DNA from: Streptomyces griseosporeus | Lineage (GTDB): Bacteria > Actinomycetota > Actinomycetes > Streptomycetales > Streptomycetaceae | Direction: 5' to 3' | Assembly: GCF_014656055.1 (NCBI RefSeq) | Contig: NZ_BNBR01000001.1 | Location: 558,001-622,000 of the forward strand | Length of the DNA: 64,000 nt | Part shown: positions 8,315 to 16,442 of the stretch, piece after piece | Numbering within the stretch: the first letter of the stretch is position 1 | How the letters are laid out: each line of letters opens with the position of its first letter | Notes under the pieces: generated by a model | What the model saw: only the letters and a program-made list of their open reading frames with translations | Told to the model about the DNA's origin: nothing | The model's database searches: none | Program-made: the position numbers and the translations under genes

Positions 8315-9004
8315 TCAGCAGAAGAGCGGAAACCGCCCGGCGTCCGAGCCCAGCACCCGCCGCTCCTCCTCGGTGAGCGCCGCGCGCCCCGTCGCGGCAC
8401 GCGCGTACTCCGCGTCGCTCCACGGCACAGGCACCGGCCGCCCCAGCAGGCCGTCGAGAGTGCCGCGCACCGCCGCCAGCCCGGCGGACGACGGCGGCTC
8501 GGCGCCGGGCAGTGCCACGACCAGGTCGAGGTGGTGGACGGTCGCCTCGACGGCGAGGGTCGTGATCAGGTCGCCCGCGGTGAGCACGTGCCCCTGGGTG
8601 GCCACGAGGCGACCGGGGTCGGTGGCGGCGGAGGCGTGCACGGCGGCCGCGGCGGTCTCCAGGTACAGGTCGCGCAGCTGCCCGAAGTCCAGGAACATGC
8701 TGGCGCCGACCCGCGCGAAGCGGCGGCCGTTGGCCGCGCCCACCGGGTCGCCGGGCCCCCAGTCCCGCCAGTAGGTGACGGCGTCGCGGTCGGCCGGGCC
8801 GGCGGCGGGCGTGTGCAGGGCGATCAGGGCGCGCCGGGCGTCGCCGAGCAGGTGGAACAGCAGATCCCTGACCGCCCAGCCGGTGCAGGCGGTGGGCAGC
8901 CAGGACTCCTCGTCGCCCAGTGGACGGACGACGTCGGCGAGGGAGCCGTAGGCGGCGCGCAGCGCGGGGACAGCGGCGTGGGGGACGTCTGTGTCGGCAG
9001 CCAT
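8315..9004 (-). CDS. Maleylpyruvate isomerase/DinB-fold, mycothiol-dependent family protein
   Basis: 229 residues. The N-terminal four-helix-bundle region carries the family pattern CTGWAVRDLLFHLLGD (about 40-55), where a histidine helps bind the metal, and a second metal-ligand region TTLAVEATVHHLDL (about 148-161). Such proteins use mycothiol and a divalent metal for thiol-dependent isomerisation or transfer; many members have no known substrate. It is divergent from the Mo-hydroxylase operon, with 155 bp between starts. A link to aldehyde or aromatic metabolism is only suggested by proximity. Confidence 0.78.
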   Translation of the reverse strand: MAADTDVPHAAVPALRAAYGSLADVVRPLGDEESWLPTACTGWAVRDLLFHLLGDARRALIALHTPAAGPADRDAVTYWRDWGPGDPVGAANGRRFARVGASMFLDFGQLRDLYLETAAAAVHASAATDPGRLVATQGHVLTAGDLITTLAVEATVHHLDLVVALPGAEPPSSAGLAAVRGTLDGLLGRPVPVPWSDAEYARAATGRAALTEEERRVLGSDAGRFPLFC

Positions 9005-9159
9005 GCACCGAGCCTAGAAAACGGCACCGCACGGTCAGAAGACGGCACCGCACGGTCACCCCCGTTTTCTCCCGCCCCGGCACGTGTCAGCCGCCGCAGC
9101 GTGGATACGCGGTCCGAACAGCACGACGGACCCCCGTCCCCCGGAAGGGCAGCCACGAC

Positions 9160-9720
9160 ATGACCGGTCAGCACACCCCGGCCGGCGCCACCGCCTCCCA
9201 CGCCACCGCCTCCGACGTCACGCTTCGCGTGAACGGCAAGCCGTACACGCTCACCGTGGACCACCGGCGCACCCTGCTGGACCTGCTGCGCGAGGATCTC
9301 GACCTGCCCGGCGCGAAGAAGGGCTGCGACCACGGCCAGTGCGGCGCCTGCACGGTGCTGCTGGGCGGCCGGCGCGTCAACAGCTGTCTGCTGCTGGCCG
9401 TGTCCCTGGACGGCTGCGACGTCACGACCGTCGAGGGCCTGTCCGGCGACGGGGAGGAGTTGCATCCCCTGCAACGGGCGTTCCAGGAACGGGACGCCTT
9501 CCAGTGCGGTTACTGCACGCCGGGTCAGATCTGCTCCGCCCTGGGCATGCTGGCCGAGGCGGCCGCGGGGCATCCGTCCCACGTCACCGATCCGGCGGCG
9601 CCCGCCGACCGCCCGGTGCGCCTGGACCGGCCGGAGATCCGCGAGCGGCTCAGCGGCAACCTGTGCCGCTGCGGGGCCTATCCACGCATCGTCGAGGCGG
9701 TGGAGGACGTGATCCCGTGA
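9160..9720 (+). CDS. Mo-hydroxylase [2Fe-2S] small subunit (PaoA/YagT/XdhA-like)
   Basis: 187 residues from the ATG at 9160 (ribosome site GGAAGGG). Plant-type ferredoxin cluster ligands C56, C61 and C64 lie in GCDHGQCGAC, with C76 completing the set. The second, C-terminal cluster lies in CGYCTPGQIC and GNLCRCGAY. It relays electrons from the molybdenum site toward FAD. Unlike E. coli PaoA, it shows no Tat signal, so the enzyme should be cytoplasmic. The stop overlaps the GTG start of the FAD subunit (GTGA at 9717-9720). Confidence 0.92.
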   Translation: MTGQHTPAGATASHATASDVTLRVNGKPYTLTVDHRRTLLDLLREDLDLPGAKKGCDHGQCGACTVLLGGRRVNSCLLLAVSLDGCDVTTVEGLSGDGEELHPLQRAFQERDAFQCGYCTPGQICSALGMLAEAAAGHPSHVTDPAAPADRPVRLDRPEIRERLSGNLCRCGAYPRIVEAVEDVIP

Positions 9721-10712
9721 AGCCCTTCGCCTACGTACGGCCGGGCAGTGTCGCGGAGGCCGCCGAGGCGTTCGCCGCCCGGCCCGGCGCCCGCTATCTG
9801 GGCGGCGGCACCAACCTGGTCGACCTGATGAAGCTGGGCGTGGAGGAGCCGGGCGCGCTGGTCGATCTCACGCGGCTGCCGCTGGACGCGGTGGAGGAGG
9901 TGCCGGGCGGCGCGCTGCGCGTCGGGGCGCTGGTCCGCAACAGCGACCTGGCCGCGCACCCCCTCGTGCGGGAGCGTTATCCCGCGCTGTCGCAGGCGCT
10001 CCTCGCGGGCGCCTCGGGCCAGCTGCGCAACGCCGCCACCACGGGCGGCAACCTCCTCCAGCGCACGCGCTGCCCGTACTTCCAGGACGTGTCGAAACCG
10101 TGCAACAAGCGCACGCCCGGCAGCGGGTGCGGCGCGCTGGAGGGTGTGAACCGCGACCACGCCGTCCTCGGCTGGTCCGAGCAGTGCGTCGCCACGCACC
10201 CGTCGGACATGGCGGTGGCGCTGGCCGCGCTCGACGCACGGGTCGAGCTGTACGGCGCCTCGGGGGTGCGGACCGTCGAGGCGGCGGAGTTCCACCGGCT
10301 GCCCGGGGAACAGCCGCAGCGGGACACCGTGCTGCGCCCCGGCGAGCTGATCACCGGGGTGCTGCTGCCGGCCGCGACGGCGGGGCTTCCCTCGCGGTAC
10401 CGCAAGGCCCGGGACCGGGCGTCGTACGCGTTCGCGCTGGCGTCCGTCGCCGCCGTACTCCAGGTGACCGACGGTGTGGTGGAGCACGCGGGGATCGCCT
10501 TCGGGGCGCTCGCGCACCGGCCGTGGCGGGCCCGCCGGGCCGAGGAGGCGCTGCTGGGCGCGGCTCCGACCGCGGCGGCGTTCGAGCGGGCCGTCGACCT
10601 GGAGCTGTCGGCCGCGCGCCCGCTGCGGGACAACGCGTACAAGGTGCCGCTGGCCCGCGCGCTCGCCCTCGACGTCCTGACGCGACTGGCACCGCCCGCA
10701 GCCACCGCCTGA
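9717..10712 (+). CDS. Mo-hydroxylase FAD-binding medium subunit with extra [4Fe-4S] loop (PaoB/YagS-like)
   Basis: 331 residues. FAD pyrophosphate loop YLGGGTNLVDLMK is at about residues 27-39, with a second FAD motif ATTGGNLLQRTRCPYF at about 105-120. The insertion holding RCPYF, PCNKR, GSGCGA and SEQCVATHPSDM places four cysteines in the pattern that binds a [4Fe-4S] cluster in E. coli PaoB, absent from ordinary XdhB-type subunits. This assigns the operon to the PaoABC aldehyde oxidoreductase branch. Translationally coupled to the small subunit; 22 bp from the large subunit. Confidence 0.92.
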   Translation: MKPFAYVRPGSVAEAAEAFAARPGARYLGGGTNLVDLMKLGVEEPGALVDLTRLPLDAVEEVPGGALRVGALVRNSDLAAHPLVRERYPALSQALLAGASGQLRNAATTGGNLLQRTRCPYFQDVSKPCNKRTPGSGCGALEGVNRDHAVLGWSEQCVATHPSDMAVALAALDARVELYGASGVRTVEAAEFHRLPGEQPQRDTVLRPGELITGVLLPAATAGLPSRYRKARDRASYAFALASVAAVLQVTDGVVEHAGIAFGALAHRPWRARRAEEALLGAAPTAAAFERAVDLELSAARPLRDNAYKVPLARALALDVLTRLAPPAATA

Positions 10713-10734
10713 CCGGCACCAGCCAGGAGGACCC

Positions 10735-12846
10735 ATGGCCGACACCACCACCGCTCCGCCCTCCGCCCCCGAACGCCGTGAAGGCCCCCTGAAGGTCACC
10801 GGTTCCGCCCGCTACGCCGCCGAGCACCCCTCCCCCGGGCGGCTGTTCGCCCGGCCGGTGCCGGCGACGGTGGCCCGCGGCCGGGTGACCGGGGTCGACG
10901 TACGGGCCGCGCTGGAGACGCCCGGCGTGGTCACGGTGCTGACGCACGAGAACGCGCCCCGGCTCGGCGAGGGTGACGACCCGACGCTCGCCGTGCTGCA
11001 GGACGACCGGGTGCCGCACCGCGGCTGGTTCGTCGCCCTGGTCGTGGCCGAGACCCCGGAGGCGGCCCGGGCGGGCGCCGCCGCCGTCCGGGTGGACTGC
11101 GCCGAGGAGCCGCACGATGTGATCCTCATCCCCGGCCATCCGTCGGCGTACGTCCCGGAGGAGGCCAACGCCGGCCACCCGGGGCTGCGCCGGCACGGCG
11201 ATCCGGACCGGGCGCTGACGTCCGCCGCGGTCGCGGTCGACGTCCGTTACCGGGTGCCGCCGCTGCACAACCACCCGATGGAACCGCACGCCAGCAGCGC
11301 GCACTGGGACGGGGAGCGGCTGACGGTGCACACCTCCAGCCAGGGCACGACGGTCGTACGGGCCGTGCTGGCCGGGCTGTTCGGGCTGCCGCGGGAGCGG
11401 ATCAGCGTGCTCGCGGAGCACGTGGGCGGCGGCTTCGGCTCGAAGGGGACGCCCCGCCCGGACGTCGTGCTCGCCACGATGGCCAGTGTGGTGACGCGGC
11501 GTCCGGTCACGGTGGTGCTGCCGCGTCGCTTCCTGCCGCAGGTGGTCGGGCACCGGGCGCCCACCCTGCACCGGGTACGGCTCGGAGCCGGCCGGGACGG
11601 GCGGCTGACCGGCCTGGTGCACGAGGTCGCCACGCACACCTCGCGCGTCAAGGAGTTCGTCGAGCAGGCGGCCGTACCGTCGCGCGTCATGTACGCCGCC
11701 CCGAACAGCCTCACCGTTCACCGGGTGGTGCCGCTGGACGTGCCCACCCCGTCGTGGATGCGCGCGCCCGGGGAGGCGCCGGGCATGTACGCGCTGGAGT
11801 CGGCGATGGACGAGCTGGCCGGGGCGCTCGGCATGGACCCGGTGGAGCTGCGGATCGTCAACGAGCCGCGGACGGAACCGGACAGCGGCAGGCCGTTCAG
11901 CAGCCGGCACCTCGTGGACTGCCTGCGCGAGGGGGCCCGCCGCTTCGGCTGGGACGGCCGCGACCCGCGCCCGCGGTCCCGCGCCGAGGGACCGCTGCTG
12001 ATCGGGACGGGCGTGGCGGCGGCGACGTATCCCGTCCTCGTCCAGCCGTCGACGGCGGTCGCCCACGCACTGCCCGACGGCACGTTCCTCGTCGAGATCA
12101 ACGCCACGGACATCGGCACGGGCGCGCGTACCGTGCTGGCCGGGATCGCCGCGGACGCCCTGGGCGTGCCCCCGGAGCGGGTGCGGGCCGAGGTGGGGCG
12201 CAGCGATCTGCCGCCGGCGTCCCTGGCGGGCGGCTCGTCCGGGACGGCGTCCTGGGGGTGGGCGGTGCACGAGGCGTGCGTGGGGCTGGCCGGCCGGCTG
12301 TCCGGGCACGCCGGCCCGCTGCCGGCGGAGGGTCTGACGGCGCGTTCCGACACGAGGGGGAAGGCCGACGCGGAGAGCCCGTACGCGCGGCACGCCTTCG
12401 GCGCCGTCTTCGCGGAGGTCGCCGTCGACACGGTCACCGGGGAGATCCGGGTACGGCGGCTGCTGGGCGTCTACGCGGCCGGGCGCATCCTCAACGCCCG
12501 TACCGCCCGGTCCCAGTTCACCGGGGGCCTGACGATGGGTCTGGGCATGGCGCTCACCGAGGGCAGCACGGTGGACGCGGCCTTCGGCGACTTCGCCGAG
12601 CGCGATCTCGCCGCCTACCACGTGCCCGTGCACGCCGACGTCCCCGACATCGAGGCGCACTGGATCGAGGAGGACGACCCCCACCTCAACCCGATGGGCA
12701 GCAAGGGCATCGGCGAGATCGGCATCGTCGGCACGCCCGCCGCCCTCGGCAACGCCGTCCACCACGCCACCGGCGTCCGCTTCCGCGAACTGCCGCTCAC
12801 GCCGGACCGGGTGCTGCGGGGGCTGACGGAGGCGGGCGCGCACTGA
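10735..12846 (+). CDS. Mo-hydroxylase molybdenum-cofactor-binding large subunit (PaoC/YagR-like)
   Basis: 703 residues, close to PaoC. Cofactor-contact motifs include HVGGGFGSKG (about residue 227), MRAPGEAPGMYALE (about 342) and NPMGSKGIGEIGIVG (about 652-666), whose Glu in KGIGE is the expected catalytic base. The arginine-rich active site fits aldehyde oxidation to carboxylic acid; the true substrate cannot be read from sequence. It follows AGGAGG. No XdhC/PaoD-type sulfuration chaperone or MocA-like gene is nearby, so cofactor insertion must be served from elsewhere. Confidence 0.92.
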   Translation: MADTTTAPPSAPERREGPLKVTGSARYAAEHPSPGRLFARPVPATVARGRVTGVDVRAALETPGVVTVLTHENAPRLGEGDDPTLAVLQDDRVPHRGWFVALVVAETPEAARAGAAAVRVDCAEEPHDVILIPGHPSAYVPEEANAGHPGLRRHGDPDRALTSAAVAVDVRYRVPPLHNHPMEPHASSAHWDGERLTVHTSSQGTTVVRAVLAGLFGLPRERISVLAEHVGGGFGSKGTPRPDVVLATMASVVTRRPVTVVLPRRFLPQVVGHRAPTLHRVRLGAGRDGRLTGLVHEVATHTSRVKEFVEQAAVPSRVMYAAPNSLTVHRVVPLDVPTPSWMRAPGEAPGMYALESAMDELAGALGMDPVELRIVNEPRTEPDSGRPFSSRHLVDCLREGARRFGWDGRDPRPRSRAEGPLLIGTGVAAATYPVLVQPSTAVAHALPDGTFLVEINATDIGTGARTVLAGIAADALGVPPERVRAEVGRSDLPPASLAGGSSGTASWGWAVHEACVGLAGRLSGHAGPLPAEGLTARSDTRGKADAESPYARHAFGAVFAEVAVDTVTGEIRVRRLLGVYAAGRILNARTARSQFTGGLTMGLGMALTEGSTVDAAFGDFAERDLAAYHVPVHADVPDIEAHWIEEDDPHLNPMGSKGIGEIGIVGTPAALGNAVHHATGVRFRELPLTPDRVLRGLTEAGAH

Positions 12847-12919
12847 GCGGTCCCAGCGCACGCCCGCAGGACACCGACGTCCTGGGGCGCGTCCGCAAAG
12901 TCCCGTCTGCCGCCCGCCG

Positions 12920-14302
12920 CTAGGTCGGCGTCACTTCCACCCTCCGGTCCGCCGGGGCCCGTACGAGCAGCGCCGCCAGGGCCGCCACCGCGGCGACCAC
13001 GGCGGCCGGGCCGGCCAGCCACGAGGGGGCGAGGGTCAGTTCGAGCGACCGCACCAGTCCCGGTGACCCGAAGCGCTCGGCGGCCACCTGGGCGCCGGCC
13101 AGGGCCGCCGGCACGACGACGGCCGCGCACAGCAGGACCCGGGAGGGCCGCACGGCCAGCAGCAGCGCGAGCACCAGGCAGACGCCGGACAGCGCCAGGG
13201 CCAGGGCGTACACCTTCGCCGGTGCGCCGTGGCGGTGCAGCGGGAAGTACGCCGCCCCGCACAGGGCGAGCAGTGCCGTGGCGAGCCAGGTGACCCACGG
13301 GGCGGGCCCGGCGGCCTTCGCGGCGGTCCGGGCGGCGGTCTCGGTGCCCGGCGCACGGCCCTTCGCGCGGCCCTTGCGACGGACCTTCAGGCCGGACCTG
13401 GTGCGGAACTGGGTGCCGGAGGTGGTGCCGGTGGGGCCCTGCGGCTCCTGCGGCTCCTCCGGCGCCTCTTCTGACGGCGTGACGTTCGTCACGTCACGTT
13501 CACGGGCGAGCAGCTCTATGAGGTGCGCGAGTTCCTCCACCGGCCGCCCCGTGGCCGCCGCCCGGACCGCCTCGTCGACGCGGCCCTGTTCCAGCGGCGG
13601 CCGGTGCAGCAGGCCCATCAGCCGGGTGACCTCCTCGACGGGGCGGGCCTCGGCCGCGGCGCGGATCATGCGGTCGGCGTCGTCGGCGTGGTGCGGCGGG
13701 CGGGACAGCAGGGCGGCCAGCCGGGACACGTCCTCCACGGGCCGCTCCGTGCCGACGGCACGCAGCATCTCGGCGGCCGTGCCGGCGCCGTCCTCGGACT
13801 GCTCCAGCAGGGTGATGAGCCGGGCGACGTCCTCCAGGGACCGCTCGGCGGCGGCCACCCGGAGCAGTCCGGCGACGGGGTCGGCGTAGCCGAGTTCGGC
13901 CTCGACGGCCTCCACGGCCTCCAGGGAACCCGCGAACTCGTCGGCCCCTGCGGGCTCGTAGGCCGCGGAGGACTCGTCCGCCCGGAGGTACCGGGCGGGA
14001 TCACCGGCCTCGCCGAGAGGTCCTGGATCGCCGGGGTCACCGGGGGCACCAGGGGTACCGGCATCCGCCGGTGCTCCGGGTTCGGGCTCGGGCGCGCGGG
14101 CGAGGCCGGCCTCGGTTTCGGCGCGCACGCCGGGTGCGGGGGCCGGTCCGGCCCCGTTCACGACGGGCGTCGCGGCGCCGGGCGCCGCGACGGGCTGCAC
14201 TGCGTCCCCGTAGGGCGGTGCGGTGCTCGCTCCGGCTTCGGCTTCGGTGAGCGTGGTTGACGGTCGGTCCGGTCCGGGCGGCGGTGAAGAGCGGGTGATC
14301 AT
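12920..14302 (-). CDS. Membrane protein with tandem RPVEEV-type repeats
   Basis: 460 residues from the ATG at 14302 (preceded by AGAGAG); the frame continues further upstream without a plausible start. Residues 1-150 are Pro/Ala/Gly/Glu-rich and probably disordered. Residues about 165-300 hold about four repeats of 35-40 residues, each with the pattern R-P-(V/L)-E-(E/D)-V-x-R-L-(x)3-L-L (for example RPVEDVSRLAALL and RPVEEVTRLMGLL). The C-terminal ~125 residues form four hydrophobic helices. The family is not one I can name. It may be a membrane-anchored scaffold; that is inference. Confidence 0.65.
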   Translation of the reverse strand: MITRSSPPPGPDRPSTTLTEAEAGASTAPPYGDAVQPVAAPGAATPVVNGAGPAPAPGVRAETEAGLARAPEPEPGAPADAGTPGAPGDPGDPGPLGEAGDPARYLRADESSAAYEPAGADEFAGSLEAVEAVEAELGYADPVAGLLRVAAAERSLEDVARLITLLEQSEDGAGTAAEMLRAVGTERPVEDVSRLAALLSRPPHHADDADRMIRAAAEARPVEEVTRLMGLLHRPPLEQGRVDEAVRAAATGRPVEELAHLIELLARERDVTNVTPSEEAPEEPQEPQGPTGTTSGTQFRTRSGLKVRRKGRAKGRAPGTETAARTAAKAAGPAPWVTWLATALLALCGAAYFPLHRHGAPAKVYALALALSGVCLVLALLLAVRPSRVLLCAAVVVPAALAGAQVAAERFGSPGLVRSLELTLAPSWLAGPAAVVAAVAALAALLVRAPADRRVEVTPT

Positions 14303-14505
14303 GCTGAGCTCTCTCTGAGGGGTGCGGTCGCTCCTGCGCCCCGAGCTGCGACACGCGACTTGACCCTGCCCATTACTAGGGTCACCGCCGGGTGATCGCC
14401 ACTCGGGCGGCGCACACGTGTGAGGACCGGGCCGAAACGGGAAAGCGTCCAACAGAAGCGGGGGAAGAACAGACGCGGCGCGGCGCACCGCGCAGGGGAG
14501 GATCC

Positions 14506-14661
14506 GTGGATTCGACCACCACGCTCGTCGCCGTGGCCGCGATCCGGGCAGCGGCCGTACCCACCCTGACCGCCGGCACCCGGCACGACGCCCGGAGAAC
14601 GGGCCGGCGGCTCCCGCGACCTGTACATCCCGTGTCCGTCGACACCGAGGCAGCCCGCTGA
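14506..14661 (+). CDS. Possible small protein (51 aa)
   Basis: Reads from GTG 14506, with a strong ribosome site GGGGAGGA 5 nt upstream, to TGA at 14659. The peptide begins VDSTTTLVAVAAIRAAAV and ends in a basic Arg/Pro-rich tail. No family is recognised. The strong ribosome site is the only positive evidence, and codon bias is not decisive at this length. Confidence 0.25.
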   Translation: MDSTTTLVAVAAIRAAAVPTLTAGTRHDARRTGRRLPRPVHPVSVDTEAAR

Positions 14662-14754
14662 CGCCTCCCCGCAACTCCCCCGCACCACGCCCCTCGATCG
14701 TGCCGTGCCGCGACGGGCGACGAGGCCCGACTCCGCGCTGACTACGCAGAGTAA

Positions 14755-14783
14755 GGAAACCAATCACCCGTTCGATTCGTATA
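14755..14783 (+). promoter_or_regulatory. Candidate ECF-sigma-type promoter of the graspetide precursor
   Basis: GGAAAC (14755-14760) and CGTATA (14778-14783) are separated by 17 bp, matching the general GGAAC / CGT-containing layout of extracytoplasmic-function sigma promoters. The start codon is about 90 bp downstream. An alternative -10 (TATAAG, 14780-14785) could serve a housekeeping promoter instead. Confidence 0.35.
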
Positions 14784-14872
14784 AGTGACTGGAGGTCGCA
14801 GGAACGCGCTGGGCCAAGCGGTGCCGTCCGGCGGCGCCGCTTGTTCGAGGCAGTACCGAAGAGGGAGAGACG

Positions 14873-15064
14873 ATGCAACCGTTCGCGCTCAACTACGCAC
14901 GCCCCGCGGCGGAGTTGGAATTCGCCACGCCCTACACCTACGACTCCGGACTGCAGCTGAACGTGCTCCTGGACGGCGGGATAGCGGCCCGTGACCACGC
15001 CCTGCTGAGAGAACTGGGGACCACCACCTCGACCGCGGGCTCGAAGACCCACTTCGACGACTGA
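14873..15064 (+). CDS. ATP-grasp-modified RiPP (graspetide) precursor peptide
   Basis: 63 residues after GAGGGAGAGACG. The leader has the conserved opening PFALNYARP (3-11) and a central block LEFATPYTYDSGLQLNVLLD (15-34) typical of the ATP-grasp target RiPP family of Streptomyces. The C-terminal core is rich in ring-forming residues, GTTTSTAGSKTHFDD (49-63): Thr/Ser hydroxyls, one Lys and two terminal Asp. By family chemistry the partner ATP-grasp enzyme joins Asp side-chain carboxyls to Thr/Ser (ester) or Lys (amide), giving macrocycles. The maturase starts 17 bp downstream. Cleavage site and ring pattern are unknown. Fairly sure of the family. Confidence 0.88.
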   Translation: MQPFALNYARPAAELEFATPYTYDSGLQLNVLLDGGIAARDHALLRELGTTTSTAGSKTHFDD

Positions 15065-15081
15065 ACACGGAACCGACGACG

Positions 15082-16068
15082 ATGACCGTGTTGATCCTGA
15101 CCTCCGAAGAGGACGTCACGGCGGACATGGTGGTGGTCCACCTGAACGCCCTGGGCGTCCCGGTGGTCCGGTTCGATCCCGCCGACCTGACGAGCGGCGT
15201 CGCGCTCTCCGGCGAGTACGTCCATGGCGCCTTCCGCGGACATCTGTCGTCCGCGGGGCGCCTGGTGAGCCTGGACGGCCTGCGGTCCGTGTGGGTCCGC
15301 AGGCCCGGGGCGGCGGCCGCGCGGGCGGTCGTCCCCTCCGCGTGGCTGACCGAGGAGTCCCAACAGGCGTTGTACGGCATGCTGCGCGGGGTGCCGGCCC
15401 GTTGGATGAACCATCCGGACGCGGCCCGGCGCGCCCGGCACAAGCCCTGGCAGCTGCGGCTCGCCCAGCGCAGCGGACTGCCCGTGCCGGCCACGCTGAT
15501 CACGACGTTCCCGCAGGCCGCGCGGGAGTTCGCGGCACGCTACCCGGACCTGGTGGTCAAGCCGGTGTCCGGGGCACACCCGCAGGACCCGCCGCGGGCG
15601 GTGCCGACCAGCCGGGTCGACCCGGACACGGACTTCACGGCGGTCGCCTACGGCCCGACGCTGCTGCAGCGCCGGGTCGCCAAGCGGGCCGACATCCGGC
15701 TGACGGCGGTGGGCGAGTCGCTGCTCGCGGCGCGCAAGCCGGCCGATCCGGACGCCGACCCGGACCATGTCGACGTACGCTTCGCGCCCTCCACGGGGCC
15801 GTGGCAGCCCGCGGAGGTGCCGCCGCGGATCGCCGACGCCGTCCGCGTCTATCTGCGCGAGGCCGAACTGGCGTACGGCGCCTTCGATTTCGCCGAGGAC
15901 GCCGACGGGACCTGGTGGTTCCTGGAGTGCAACCAGTCGGGCCAGTTCGGCTTCGTGGAGGTGGACACGGGGCAGCCGATCTCCCGCGCGATCGCCGAGT
16001 GGCTGAGCCGGCCGCTGCCCGGTGAGCGGCAGCAGCCCCTCAACCGGACCGATTCCGTGCTGCCCTGA
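15082..16068 (+). CDS. ATP-grasp ribosomal peptide maturase (graspetide macrocyclase)
   Basis: 328 residues; ATG after ACGACG, 17 bp from the precursor stop. The N-terminal pre-ATP-grasp half contains VLILTSEEDVTADMVVVHLN and VWVRRPG. The ATP-grasp core has NHPDAARRARHKPWQLRLAQ (about 111-130), the nucleotide-binding lysine in DLVVKPVSG (about 154-162), and the metal-binding AYGAFDFAEDADGTWWFLECNQSGQF block (about 263-288, Asp and Glu-x-Asn ligands), as in microviridin-type ligases. It phosphorylates Asp/Glu side chains of the precursor and closes ester or amide bonds. No peptidase, transporter or O-methyltransferase is adjacent. Confidence 0.9.
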   Translation: MTVLILTSEEDVTADMVVVHLNALGVPVVRFDPADLTSGVALSGEYVHGAFRGHLSSAGRLVSLDGLRSVWVRRPGAAAARAVVPSAWLTEESQQALYGMLRGVPARWMNHPDAARRARHKPWQLRLAQRSGLPVPATLITTFPQAAREFAARYPDLVVKPVSGAHPQDPPRAVPTSRVDPDTDFTAVAYGPTLLQRRVAKRADIRLTAVGESLLAARKPADPDADPDHVDVRFAPSTGPWQPAEVPPRIADAVRVYLREAELAYGAFDFAEDADGTWWFLECNQSGQFGFVEVDTGQPISRAIAEWLSRPLPGERQQPLNRTDSVLP

Positions 16069-16080
16069 CGGGCCGCCGGG

Positions 16081-16296
16081 TCACTGCGGCCGCGGGCCGG
16101 GCAGCAGCGCCGTGCGCTGCCACCCGGCACCGGGGTGCGCGCCGCGGCCGGAAGGGTCCGGGAAGCCGGGCGACTGGAGGGGACGCAGGACGAGTTCGAG
16201 CTCCCGGTGGACGCGCTCGGCCTCCCGGCGTACATCGGCGGGTACGTCGCCGCACTCCGCGATCAGTCGGTCGTAGATGGGGGAATCGTGGAACAC
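16081..16296 (-). CDS. Small hypothetical protein convergent with the graspetide maturase
   Basis: 71 residues from GTG 16296. It begins MFHDSPIYDRLIAE, continues with a charged helix (RREAERVHRELELVL, about 23-37) and a Pro/Gly-rich tail. No membrane segment, cysteine motif or known domain. It ends 12 bp from the maturase stop, on the opposite strand. Function unknown. The conserved-looking N-terminal half makes it a credible gene rather than a shadow frame. Confidence 0.55.
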   Translation of the reverse strand: MFHDSPIYDRLIAECGDVPADVRREAERVHRELELVLRPLQSPGFPDPSGRGAHPGAGWQRTALLPGPRPQ

Positions 16297-16442
16297 CCGG
16301 CAACGCGCCTTTCATCTCATACGTCCATGTGCCCTGACACGGCTGCCGAGTCTAGGCGCCCGGCCACCCCCGGGTGCGCAAGAGGCCGGAGTGCGTGCGC
16401 CGCCGGAGGGAAGTGTGCCCGTGCCCCGACGGCGCGCAGGGG

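Larger units (their letters stand above)
14303..14872. other. Divergent 570-bp upstream region of the graspetide locus
   Basis: Holds the promoter of the minus-strand repeat protein, a possible 51-codon gene at 14506-14661, and an ECF-like promoter at 14755-14783 for the graspetide precursor. Nothing else recognisable. Confidence 0.5.

Noticed and set aside
12847..12919. Short tail after the Mo-hydroxylase as an extra gene
   Set aside because: The downstream frame is an off-frame continuation with no start; the 73-bp gap to the convergent stop is simply intergenic.
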